A stretch of 64,000 nt of DNA, from positions 1-64,000 of the forward strand of contig VRMN01000019.1 in assembly GCA_008690995.1 (NCBI GenBank). The letters run 5' to 3'. The position numbers and the translations under genes were made by a program. The notes beneath the pieces are model-generated. The model had not been told where the DNA came from, did no database searches, and saw only the letters and a list, made by a program, of their open reading frames with translations. This document shows positions 19,983 through 30,427 of the stretch, in pieces (positions within the stretch are counted from its first letter, which is position 1; each line of letters begins with the position of its first letter). This stretch comes from Porphyridium purpureum (lineage: Eukaryota > Rhodophyta > Bangiophyceae > Porphyridiales > Porphyridiaceae).

Positions 19983-20972
19983 AACCGACACTAGCTCCAC
20001 TCTGCATGTGTGATTGCCTCATGAGTAAAAACACTGTGGTACGCTGCTGCCCATTGCCCACAACCCGCCGCCCCGTCCTCAAACTTCTCTAGACCACTCC
20101 TCGACCGCCTCGACCCCGACGACCACCCTCGCTCACACTCCACGGCTAAAGGCTTGCCCACGAACACTGTAGGGATGACATTGAAATGAACATCGACCCG
20201 TCAAATGCGATCGTTTTAGTACGATAATTACTCTTACTAAAATAATTCCCCCACATAGAAACCAGAGGCTTCTGTACCAAAACGCTCATTTTGACCAGGA
20301 AAAATCGTAAACATGGGGGTTCCGCATATGCGCTTGCCATGGCGAGTTTTCGTGGCAAAGTGGCCTCGCTGTATGATTTGACTTTGGAAAGCTAGATTTC
20401 ACTAGTAAAATCCATGCGCTCATGTAGTTGCCGCCTGTTTAACTAAAGACACGCTTCCTTTTGATGACCACCCCCTCAGATTGATGCCATTTAAGTACAG
20501 AATGTGTATGAGTAACTGGAGCATTTTTATACACTTGCATATGGTGACTACCCCCTCAGGAAACAATCATTTAGATACAACACGTCTCTATGAAAATGAG
20601 ATACTTTCATACGCTTTCACACGGTGACTACCCCCTTACGTTTGGTGACTACCCCCTCAAACAAGACGATTTTACCACGAAATTTCCTTCTGAAAAAAGC
20701 TAAATTTGTACTGAGTTTTGCATAAGCATTTCAATGCAATTTTTGTAGCAGATGGTGACCACCCCGTAGCATTTGAAAACCACTAATATAGCAGATAGTG
20801 ACTACCCCTCAAAACCATTAAATCGAAGGACTGGCTCGAAGTAGGAGGCGTTTGAGAAAGGCGAAAACGTCTGCGGGTAGCTCTTCTCTGGCTCCACATT
20901 TGCCTGTGAAGACACTGGGCAATGCACTTTCCATTAATGAGCTACACTAGGAAAAGGAAACCCTAACGCGAA
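19983..20972. other. Non-coding stretch with old repeat and spaced GGTGACTACCCCCTCA motif
   Basis: No gene is seen. The part from 20170 to 20400 is a diverged relative of 8866-9110. From 20460 to 20810 the word TGACTACCCCCTCA and close variants occurs about six times (near 20464, 20548, 20624, 20643, 20756 and 20797). Four of the gaps are about 40-115 bp; one pair is only about 18 bp apart. It could be a protein-binding array or a degenerate satellite. An AAACCCTAAC lies just before element C begins. Confidence 0.6.
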
Positions 20973-23900
20973 TTGCTATTAGGGGGCCCCGTCTCCATCG
21001 CGGCGTGGGTCAACTTTTGCCGTGAGCGAGGCATCCCAAACTTTGAGCCGGGCGTTAGCGTCCGCGCCTCATTTCAGCGTTTCACAGTGCATTCCGTTGA
21101 CGACGTAGTGCATGACAGTAACGCCTCGCCAGTGACACCATCTGTAGAGCGCTTTGTAGATCGCGGGGTGCCTATGCACTTAATCGCTCCTGTGAATCGA
21201 TCCGAGGCAGCATCTCATTCTCCTCCGGCGTCGCGCGCTGAACAAACAAGCCCCGAGGCGCCTGCAGTACAAGCCCCCGCAAGCGTGCCTGGTGCGCGCG
21301 ATTTTATTCGCTACATGTCAGAAGTACGCTTCTCGGGTAGCCCGAACACAATTCCATTCCGAAGGTGGCGCAACCGCCTCGAGTCGGCACGGGAAATGTT
21401 CGGCGTGAACGATGCGCAGGTCGCGCGCGCCTTGCCACTCATCACGAGTGGTCAAGCTGAATCTCTCTTGTACGCCAAAGCGAGAGAGCTACCGAGACTC
21501 AGCCAGAAGCTTTCGTTGTTAGAGAAGTCGTTCGCAAGTGCCGCTGCCATGACCGCACAAAAGCAGGCCTTAAAAAGCGCGAATTTCGCCGTCTTCGTGA
21601 GTAAGGAGTCGACGCGTGTTCTCGCGTTTGACGCGCTTGTTAGGCACGTGGAAGACGTTTGCTCATTCCTTGGATACCCGTACGATGAGCCTGGCCAGGT
21701 GGCCGACCACGTAATTCAAGCGATGTACGCGTCGGATTATGCACCAACGCTCTCTCTTGCACTCATTGGGACGCGCGATGGAGCGGATGTCATTGCGGAA
21801 CTCCGTGTATTCCTGCACGAGCTGGACGCGCGTAATGGACGCTTGCTACCGGCAGCAACAGGCATCTACTACTCACGCCCTTCCGCTTCGTTTCAACACG
21901 CTCCACAGCCAAGCGCTCGTCCTCCTCAAGGCCTCCCTTATCGTCCACCCACATCGTCATATCGACCTCCTGTACGGAACCGTTCAGGAAACGAACGAGG
22001 AGCGCAAGTTTGTCAGCATTGTGGAAGGATGGGACATTCCCGAGAAATATGTTGGTCGCGAAACCCCCCTGCCGTTGGTCTTGTGCTCGATGAAGTACAG
22101 GAGGTACACGACACGACAACAAGTGGACACCGAGTCGCCTTTGAAGTTGAACCCGAAGGGGACGTGCAGCAGATTGGCGTTGAAGGGCCAGATCCGCGGG
22201 AGCCTGAGCAAGATTTTGGCGGGAATCTCGTCGCTTTCGCGTATGACGTCTACAGAACGCAGCATGTTTTGCCCACGGTGCCGCGCTGGCGCGTCTTCGT
22301 AGATTCCGGAGCTGGGCGTTCGGTGGCTGGCTGGCGCGCATACACGGAATACTGTCGGGCTCAAGGGAAAAGTTCGAAGTTGGCTCCGGCGGGCGGAGAA
22401 CAACCCGTAAACTGGGGTGGCCCATTGTCGCCCGTGGGCGTCGGTCGAGTCCGCATTCCGGTCGGGAAGGATCACTTCGTCGAGTTTAATCCCGTTGTCG
22501 TCGACAATGATGACCTGCCAATTCTATTTGGTGGACAAGATCAAGACCAGCATCATTTTGATCTCATCCGCACTACTGATCCACCGCGCTTGAGCTCTCC
22601 GTCCTTTTCTGTGCCGCTGCGTCGGCTCCATTCTGGCCACCTAGAAGTCGTTTTTCCGTCTCAAGGCGGCGCACCAAGTCTGTTGGATACTGCGCTTTAC
22701 ACTTCTGATGAGTTGATGACTTTACACAAACGATTTGGTCATGCATCAGCACACAAGGTTCGAAAGATTATCAACCTCGCAGGCGAGCGCATCGAACCCA
22801 GCGAGTTCAGGAAGTTTGAAGACGACGCCAGAAACTGCACTGTGTGTCAGTGGTATCAAGGTCGTCGGACAACGTACAAGGTTGCAGCGGAAATTAACGT
22901 CGAATTCAATCATGTGGTTCAGATGGATTTTGTCTTTATCGTGCACAATGGCCGGAATATTAAGGTCCTGCACGCTGTTTGTGCGGGCACTAAATGGAAC
23001 GCCGCCATCGAGTCCACCGATGGGACAGCGCCGGGTGTATTCAGCGATTTTTTTCGTATGTGGGTCTCGATATTTGGTGCGCCGCATCGCCTGGTAGTCG
23101 ACCGGGAGAAAGTTCTTGACTCGAATGACTTGGAAGTCATGTTCCTGAACGAGGGGTGTATCCTTGATCCAGTGGCCATCGAGTCCCATTGGAGCGTCGG
23201 GTACGTGGAACGACATCACGAGCCCCTGCGCAAGGTCTGCTCCCGGATTATGTTGGAAGATCCTAGCGCACAGTTCGCGGATGTGCTGTCTTTTGCCTTG
23301 CGTGCAATCAATACAACCACAGGTCCAGAAAACATCATCCCCTCCTTGTTGGTATTCGGTACTATCCCGAGGATTCATGTACGCTCGGAGGCGGCGATTC
23401 ACGATTCGCGAGAAAGCCAGGAGAGGCGCATTACGGCGATGCTGGTAGCACGCAACGAGTACGAAGTTTTAGTCTCGAAAATGAAACTCGCAGCGGCGCG
23501 CAGAACACGAACGCCGCAGTATCCGGGCGACAACGACGCGTTGGTACCGGGTGCAGCCGTTCTCGTGCGTCGTGAAAACGACCGTGCTTGGACCGGTCCA
23601 TATGTCTGCCACGGGGTTGATGGCACGCGCGCGCAGGTGTCGGTCTTAATGCCCTCACAAGTCAGCAGCGACCGGGCACGTGTGGCTGCGTTTAGTGTGA
23701 ACAATGTCAAGTTATACCGGGCACCCACGTCGCCAGCATTGATTTGCCTCTGGGCACAAACGTGCACGAGCGCGGAGGACGTGTTGTGGGAAAACGCGGA
23801 TCGGAAAGAAATGCAAGGAATTCTCGCGAGAGATGTCATCCGGCCGGTAGACCGGGTGCCGAAGGGTGCAACCATACTAGGCAGTCGTTTTGAACGTGTC

Positions 23901-25241
23901 GTTAAGGTTGACGGCACCCGCAAGTCTCGGTTCGTGGTCCAAGGTTTTCGCGACGTTGGAGCGGCCAACGTCAATGTGCATTCTCCCGTTCTCTCAAAAT
24001 ACTCACTGCGCCTGCTCATTTCGGTGGCCCGTATCCGCAACAACACTGTCGAATATCGAGACTACGCGCAAGCGTATCTACAGAGTGACTTCCCCCTCGC
24101 GCGTGCAGTCTACTTGCGCTTGAAACCTGAAGTTCGCCAACTTTTATCTACCCTCACTGATCTTCCGGACTATCCAGAATATGTGCACGTTGTGCGACCG
24201 CTTTATGGCTTAACAGAATCGGGAACGTATTGGTATGCAACGCTGCGCAAGGCGTTTGAGCGGGAAGGCTTCAAGGTTGCGGCGTTGGACGCATGCGTAA
24301 TGTATCTGCACGGCCACGGTGCCGTGGGTATCTTGGTCGACGACACAATTCTCGTCGGGGATGACTTTGCCAGGCGGGCAGAGTCTCGAGTTTCGGCTCG
24401 TTATGACAACAAGGGCTTGTCCGCACCTCCGTTTTCGTTCAATGGTTTCCGGGTCCTGCGACATGGGGACAATTACACGCTTGATCATCACAAATATGTT
24501 CGCGACAATTTATCAACCAGAGTCGTACGAGACTACAAAGAATTCCAGCAAGTTCGCGGCCAGTTGGCCTATGTGGCTACAGGTACGCGGCCTGACATTC
24601 TGTGCGCCGTGGCCCAGCTATCCCAAGTGACGACGACAACGTTTACGCATGAGCATGCGCGTCTGCTTCGAGCAGCTTGTCGCCAAGTGACAGATTTCCC
24701 GCGCTGCTTGTTCTTCAATGATTTGCGCAGCCCATTTCGGCTCAGAGTCTACGCAGACGCAAGTTACGCGTCCAACCCAGACCACACTTCACAAATTGGC
24801 TTCGCAATCTTTCTCGGCGACGATTCTGAAAATGCGCACTTGATACACGCGCAGTCAAACAAAAGCAGGCAAGTGGCGCATTCAGTTTTGAGTGCCGAAC
24901 TCTTGGCGCTTTGCATCGCTTTTGACTTTGCCGAAGCCGTGCAGCTCGAGCTGCTGGCGCACGGACTCAGTGTGCCCATTGTCCTTGCTACAGATAGCAA
25001 GCAGATATTCGACTCAATAACGAAAAGCTCGGTGCTTGCCGAAAAGAGACTGATGGTCCGCATGCTTGTTTTGCGCCAGGGCCTCGAAGACTTGCGCATC
25101 TCTCAAGTGCTCCATGTGCCTGGCGCTTCAAATATCGCAGACGCGCTTACGAAGAACCGTGCCTGTGCACTGTGGGATCGCTTCTTGCGAGAAGGCAAAC
25201 TTGCGCACGTCCATTCTGCGTCAGTATATCTTGTCGAATGA
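20973..25241 (+). pseudogene. Copia C fused gag-pol coding region
   Basis: Parts, in order: gag with a CCHC knuckle (CQHCGRMGHSREIC); aspartic protease (VFVDSGAGRSVAG); integrase (HKRFGHAS, CTVCQWYQGRR, then the catalytic core with MDFVFIVHNG) with a folded C-terminal domain (GAAVLVRRENDRAWTGPY); reverse transcriptase (YRDYAQAYLQSD, RPLYGLTESGTYW, LVDDTILVGD); and RNase H (YADASYASN, SVLSAELLALC, LATDSKQIFDSI). Gag and pol share one frame, unlike elements A and B. The start codon given by the frame is not native, because element D shows further residues upstream. Confidence 0.8.
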
Positions 25242-25311
25242 GAATAAGGATGAATGGAACATCCGTTTGGTGCAGCAAGGAGAGAACAGAAAAAGAAAAG
25301 AAAAGGGCGAG

Positions 25312-25631
25312 TGTCAGAAATCTTCCTACGGCTCTTGAGAACCCTGAAAATAACTCAGCACCAAACGTCTAGTGATGGGTATTTAATCGTGCGCGCTTCA
25401 CGCCTCGCGGCGTCAAGTCCAGGTCTTAGAGCAAGATAAAAGGAAAAGGGTTATAGCTTAAACGCGTGCGAGCGAAACTAGATTAGGTTCGGTCAAAAGG
25501 GTGACAGAGGGCTATAGCCACTCCTCATCAGACCACCGCGGCGCCCATGACCAGACGGTCGTCGGCTCGTTGGTTCCCTCGTGCGCTTCAAGGAGATATC
25601 TTCCGGGTCGCAACCCGACATCATTGCGACA
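25312..25631 (+). repeat. Right LTR of copia C
   Basis: This 320-bp LTR starts TGTCAGAAAT and ends ATTGCGACA, preceded by a purine tract of AAAAGAAAAG type. Its last 100 bases match the LTR of D. It has a conserved GACC-AGAC-GGTC hairpin and a second stem, CGGGT/ACCCG, at 25604-25617. Confidence 0.8.
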
Positions 25632-26778
25632 GCCGCACGTTGTTTCGCGTGCCGCGCACCGCGGTCCTGGACCTGCGTGTTCGCAAGATGGAGCGTGGAC
25701 CCAGATTCGCGAACATGAGCCCGAGTTGCCGGTCGAACACATCCTTGGCGCAAGTTGGATGCACCTGCTGCTTGTCGCGCTGCGATTTGTGCCGCACAAG
25801 CAGGCGCCTGCGAGCGTGGAGCAATTCCGCGTGTACGTTCAGAGCCTTCCAGACACATTCGATGACCCGACGCACTGGCACGGCGCGGCGCGCGCAGATG
25901 CACAGTTCGCCGCGCGACTGATTGCGGGCACAAACCTGCACGCGTCGCTTCCATCGTATCTGGCTGAAGTCGATACTCAGCGAGAAGCCGTGCTGCAAGT
26001 ACTACGAGCCGCGCGCTGCGACGCGCTCCTGATCGAGTCTGCGACGTCGGACAGGTGGAGATGGGCACGGTCAGCGCACTCAAGCCGGTGCTTTCCTCCG
26101 TCGTGGGTCGCTGCTTGTGAGCCTCCAACGTTACACCAGCACCAGACCGCGCCAATTTGTTTACCGTTCATGTCGACTGGCGCACTTGTGCCGGTTTTGG
26201 ATCTACTATATCACGCCCCACGGACGCAGGTGGCGTGGGATGCTGAGCTCCAAACCACCAGCATCAGCCTGCGCATCGAGCAGAATGTCGAACAGGGCGC
26301 GCAAGTGTTCAATAATTATGGAGCCAAGGCAAACGAGCAGTTGCTCCTTGCATACGGCTTTGCTGAGCATGACAACCCCGCTGACCTTGTGCGTCTCCGT
26401 TTCGCGCCCAGTCTCAGCGAGCAGCAGCGAGAGATGGTCGCCAAGCTGGGCGTTCGCGCCTCGGATGATGTCTACCACATCACTGCGGATGGAGGCGTGC
26501 CGCATAATCTTGTCCGCTTATTGCGAGTGGTCATGCTTGACGATTCGGACACGGGCGTGCTTGAAGAAGCTGCGCATGACCCAGAGCTGGAAGATGACGT
26601 GCGCCAAACCTTGAGGGACATGCTGGCTCGCAAGGTGGCCAAGATTGAAGATAATGAGGCGCTTGCTGAAAGCGAGCCGCTTTCATGCGCCTCGCGCTAT
26701 GCGCGCATATACGTCGAAGGGCAGTTGCGCCTTCTGAAAACCGCAATTGCGAGACTTGAGGCCGAAAGTGAGACGTGA
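25632..26778 (+). pseudogene. SET-domain protein lysine methyltransferase (Rubisco LSMT/SETD6-like), 5' end lost
   Basis: The frame ending at 26778 carries the C-terminal half of a SET domain of the Rubisco LSMT class, which methylates lysines in plastid or cytosolic proteins. Visible: FRVYVQSLPDTFDDPTHW; WARSAHSSRCF; LVPVLDLLYHAP (where NH is usual, here YH); QVFNNYGAKANEQLLLAYGF (SET tyrosine and substrate loop); and a helical substrate-binding tail. The N-terminal SET strand (TLFRVPRTAVLDL) lies at about 25633-25675 in another frame, so there is a frame slip or small intron near 25,700. The LTR of copia C ends exactly at this point. The usual start and GRG-type motif are missing, so the retroelement seems to have cut the gene. 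Confidence 0.65.
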
Positions 26779-26783
26779 AATTC

Positions 26784-27283
26784 ATGTATCATTCCGGTGT
26801 CGTGCATTTCGCTCGTACCATGATGGGCGCGGCTTTCATCGGCCAGCGCCGGCGCGCGGAATACGAAACCGTCGACGTGCGAAATTGTGGAAATGTCTGG
26901 GTCTTTGCATTCGTTGCGAGTGAGCAGAACAAGTAGTCAGGGAGAAAAAGGTGCGCTTGGCTGCGGCTCAACAGAATGCATTCAACTACTTGACCACGCG
27001 CATCTTGGCCTTGGGCTTGAACCCGGACGTTTCCGAGGTGCAAGAACACGACGCGGATGCCATGTCGCACTCACCTTGCCCAAGCACATCTACGTGCGAG
27101 GCACGCCGTCTACCTGCCGCCACTACCGGATGTTTTGCGGGTTGAAGATTCACGCGTGCCGTTTCCGCGCGAATTATTTTTCAAGCAGGGCGTCTACTGC
27201 AAGTGTGACTCGGATCCCTTTTCTCCACCTCTCAGTGTCGATGGCGCCGTCAGCTCGACATGGCACCACACGGGTTCCATCTG
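26784..27283 (+). other. Possible small gene in pieces, function unknown
   Basis: An ATG at 26784 opens about 50 codons (MYHSGVVHFARTMMGAAF...FVAS) ending near GTGAGCAGAA, which could be a 5' splice site. Downstream, frame 2 (QQNAFNYLTTRILALGLNPD, 26960-27040) and frame 3 (YLPPLPDVLRVEDSRVPFPR, 27100-27280) also look protein-like. This might be a spliced gene of three short exons or a decayed one. I do not recognise it. Confidence 0.25.
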
Positions 27284-27685
27284 AAGCCCACAGCTTTTCT
27301 CCAGAGCCGCCGTCGATTTACGCCCATCCTGGAGCCATATCGGCGTTCAGACTCGGGCCTGCCGCACACGCGTCCTTCCACCTTTACTTGCCGCACCACC
27401 TGCACCTATGCACGCTGCTGCTCAGGCCGGCGGCCTGTCGCCGACTCGGACACGAACACGGGTGACCAGGCTCGCGCCACCTGTGCCCCATCCGGGCGGC
27501 AGCTGTTCAAAACCGTTGGCGCACGCGATGTCCAAGCAGCCGCGCAAACTCTCGCACGTTGGAAAATCCGTTTGTTGGTACCGCAAACTGCTGGTGCGTC
27601 TGAGTGGATTGGACCCGTGCGTGTGTGTGCGTGTGCCAGTGTGAATGAGGAGAGTGACGGCTCGCCGAACGCCGCGCAACGGGTG

Positions 27686-30427
27686 ATGGGACGGCCCAGT
27701 GAGCCTGGCGGCAGCGGCGTTTTGGACCCCTCGCGGAGGGATGTGCCTGAGACTGACGGACGCGATGGCGGCAACATCATACCCGACGCGTTCTCACTGC
27801 AAACCTCAGGTAGCTTGCAAAGCACACAAAGCCTGCCGCGTCAGAGCGGACTGTTGGACAGTCTAAGCTCGCTCATGGGCAAAAGCACCCGGGAACGGAA
27901 TGCAATGCGCGCGTCGCAGCGCGCCTCCCGGCACGCCTCGATGCGGTCGTCCTCAGGGTTGCCGGAGCGGAGTCTCGATACCAAGCTGGTGACTGACGTG
28001 TTCGAGGTGCACTCGCGCGGCGCGCCGCATAAACTGCTCATGGAATCGTTCAGCGGAAGCCAAGTAACTTGGTTGCTCTCCGCATGGGCGGTCGGTATCG
28101 TGCTTGCCATTGCGGTAGTCATTGTTCTGCTGACGGTCGGCGGGGGAAGCACTGGCACCGTTTCTATTGCAACGGGTCCAAATGGGGAGTCGAAGGAGTT
28201 CAACACTGTTTTGCGGTCGCTGATTCGGAGTTTGCGTTTCGAGATTATCATGGGCTGGGTCATGGGCGGTATGTATATAGCTCTTTGGTTGGACCTGTTG
28301 TACAATTGGCTCAAAGCGCCGTCAGGCATGCGCGTGGTGTATCAGCGCATGCTCGTCTTCGTGCTGCCGTTTTTCGTTGTGGGTGTTATTCCGTTTCCGG
28401 CCTATGGGTACTGGGAGTTTTTTGGTGATGTTGACGTGGACGTTTCGTTCGCATCTCTCAGCAGTGTGCTGAGCCTGCAGCAGGATCATCTCCGACCGCT
28501 GGTCATTGTTGGGGAAGCATGGTACTCTCTTCTGCAGGGTATCTTTCTGTTCTATGTACTGTGCAAGCCACGGTTGCTGCGCTCGGTTGAACGGCCGCGC
28601 GTAAGGACCTACGTGATGATTGGTGGAGCGTGCGCTTTTTACTCTGCTGCACTCTGCCTCGCATTGCTAGGCTTTGCGCTGGGTACGAACGCACCGGTCT
28701 TTTGCGGCTGGATCCGCATTATCCGCTGTGTCCAATTAGGAGTCGGTTCGGGGCCGACCCAGGTACCAAGCTTCATCTTCTCGTGGATCCTCTTTGTTGC
28801 CCTCTGCGACTTGGCATTTCTGATTGTGGTGTTTGTCGAGATTCGCAGGTCGGAGCGCGCACTGCGTGAAGTTGTATACCACCTGTTCCGTCCAGATATT
28901 CTCACTCTTTCTTTTTTCAAATTGGGTTTCATCCTCGTTGTGGCTTTCTCCTGGATCTTCACCGTCATCCAGCTCACGACACTGGACGTGAATACGAGCC
29001 GAGCTCTGATTCAGGCCACTGGCCGCCTGTTTGCCGATGATACTCGTTGGCAGGCTGCGATGTTTATCTTCCTTGCGTTTATGGTGGTCGAAGTGATCCT
29101 TTCGTATCCGGCGTCTGCCAAGAGATTCATGTTCATCATTCCGATTCAAAGGCTGGTGCGATCTGGCGAAGATCTTGAATGGAAGGCACTTATGAGCCAT
29201 GACCTGCAGACAAAGAATGTTATTCTCAGCTCGTCCGAACTCGTTCTCGAAATGCAAATTCTTTTAATGAATTTTTCGGCCTTCGCGTACGACTTTGGCG
29301 TGCCCGACCGTACGCCGCGTGACGTGAACGTGCTGTCCAAGGGTAAGTACAAGCTGGTGGCGCACATCACCAGCGAAACTACAGACACACACTGTATTGT
29401 CTGCGAGGCAGAGGACAGCATTGTCATCTCATTCCGTGGCACCAAGTCGACGCAAAACATCAAGTCGGACATTCAGGCGAGTACTCTTCACCTGCGGCAT
29501 GTTTTAGACTTTGACTCCGTGGAAATGTGCGACGAACTAGAAGATGTCAAGTTGCCGGAGAACACGAGCGGAATCTATGTAAGTCGCCCTGTTTCCGGGG
29601 CGTTAAATTTCGCGTTGCTGCGCCGACCCAACCTTGTTCAGAACAAAAATAACAATGTGCGTCTGTTGAGTAAGGCTTATGACCCTGCTCAGGAGCGCTA
29701 TTGTCGCGTTCACTCTGGCTTTGGCGAGGCGTACATCTCCGTTCGGCGCAGTGTGATTGTCTCGGTATTGACCCTACTAGCGGCGAAAAGGCGCCCGGTC
29801 TTCGTGACAGGTCACTCACTGGGCGGCGCGCTCGCAACGCTATGTGCTTACCATCTCAGCAAAGTTTCCAGCGAAAGCACACGCACTGAGATTGTACTGG
29901 TGACTTGCGGCTCTCCGCGTGTCGGTAATTTGTTTTTCCGTCGGCACTTCCATGATTATGTCAAACACGCGTGGCGTATTCACGTGGAGGGCGATCCCGT
30001 ACCACGCGTGCCCCATTTGCCTTACGTGCACGTGGGCAAGCAGATCATTCTGCGCATTGACGGCGAGATCGTGGCAGATCCAGCGATTGTCGAGATACTG
30101 CACGCCAAACGGCAGCCCATCAAGGTGGCGCATCACCGCATGTGGGTGTATCGAGGTATCGCGCAGACATTCTGCGAGCTGTACACGGCGCCGGACTACA
30201 TCCCTCATATGTGGGACCTGGGAGAGTTCCCCGAAGATCTTCGTCACGCCGTAAAGCCTTCTGCTCAGAAAATGCAGAGTGCGCAGTTTCTGCGACTGAA
30301 TCACATCATCCGGGAGCAGTTTGAATTCGAAAGTGCTTTTGATGCATTCAAGGCACAAGTCACGGAGAAGGTTGGCAGCCAATGGAAGGCGCTTGTTCAG
30401 AGACTGCTTGCTGAGACGTCAAGTTAG
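27686..30427 (+). CDS. Multispan membrane class 3 lipase, paralogue 1
   Basis: This predicted integral-membrane lipase (about 914 residues) hydrolyses acyl esters, by analogy with diacylglycerol lipases. About eight hydrophobic spans lie in the first 500 residues (for example WLLSAWAVGIVLAIAVVIVL, FIFSWILFVALCDLAFLIVV). The cytosolic-type lipase domain follows: ISFRGTKSTQNIKSD; CRVHSGFGEAY; the nucleophile elbow VTGHSLGGALATLCAYHLS; VTCGSPRVGN; EGDPVPRVP (likely catalytic Asp); and AHHRMWVYRG (likely catalytic His). The frame is open from 27260, but the ATG at 27686 matches the N-terminal length of the paralogue on the other strand. It has one exon and no visible signal peptide. The substrate is not known. 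Confidence 0.85.
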   Translation: MGRPSEPGGSGVLDPSRRDVPETDGRDGGNIIPDAFSLQTSGSLQSTQSLPRQSGLLDSLSSLMGKSTRERNAMRASQRASRHASMRSSSGLPERSLDTKLVTDVFEVHSRGAPHKLLMESFSGSQVTWLLSAWAVGIVLAIAVVIVLLTVGGGSTGTVSIATGPNGESKEFNTVLRSLIRSLRFEIIMGWVMGGMYIALWLDLLYNWLKAPSGMRVVYQRMLVFVLPFFVVGVIPFPAYGYWEFFGDVDVDVSFASLSSVLSLQQDHLRPLVIVGEAWYSLLQGIFLFYVLCKPRLLRSVERPRVRTYVMIGGACAFYSAALCLALLGFALGTNAPVFCGWIRIIRCVQLGVGSGPTQVPSFIFSWILFVALCDLAFLIVVFVEIRRSERALREVVYHLFRPDILTLSFFKLGFILVVAFSWIFTVIQLTTLDVNTSRALIQATGRLFADDTRWQAAMFIFLAFMVVEVILSYPASAKRFMFIIPIQRLVRSGEDLEWKALMSHDLQTKNVILSSSELVLEMQILLMNFSAFAYDFGVPDRTPRDVNVLSKGKYKLVAHITSETTDTHCIVCEAEDSIVISFRGTKSTQNIKSDIQASTLHLRHVLDFDSVEMCDELEDVKLPENTSGIYVSRPVSGALNFALLRRPNLVQNKNNNVRLLSKAYDPAQERYCRVHSGFGEAYISVRRSVIVSVLTLLAAKRRPVFVTGHSLGGALATLCAYHLSKVSSESTRTEIVLVTCGSPRVGNLFFRRHFHDYVKHAWRIHVEGDPVPRVPHLPYVHVGKQIILRIDGEIVADPAIVEILHAKRQPIKVAHHRMWVYRGIAQTFCELYTAPDYIPHMWDLGEFPEDLRHAVKPSAQKMQSAQFLRLNHIIREQFEFESAFDAFKAQVTEKVGSQWKALVQRLLAETSS

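Larger units (their letters stand above)
20973..25631 (+). mobile_element. Ty1/copia LTR retrotransposon C, incomplete
   Basis: This copia element is of the same family as element D. A long fused gag-pol coding region is followed by a polypurine tract (25287-25311) and a right LTR of 320 bp (TG...CA). No left LTR is recognised, so the element is broken, with about one break. No second LTR is available for dating. LTR divergence from D shows that the family is old, with separate subfamilies. Confidence 0.8.
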
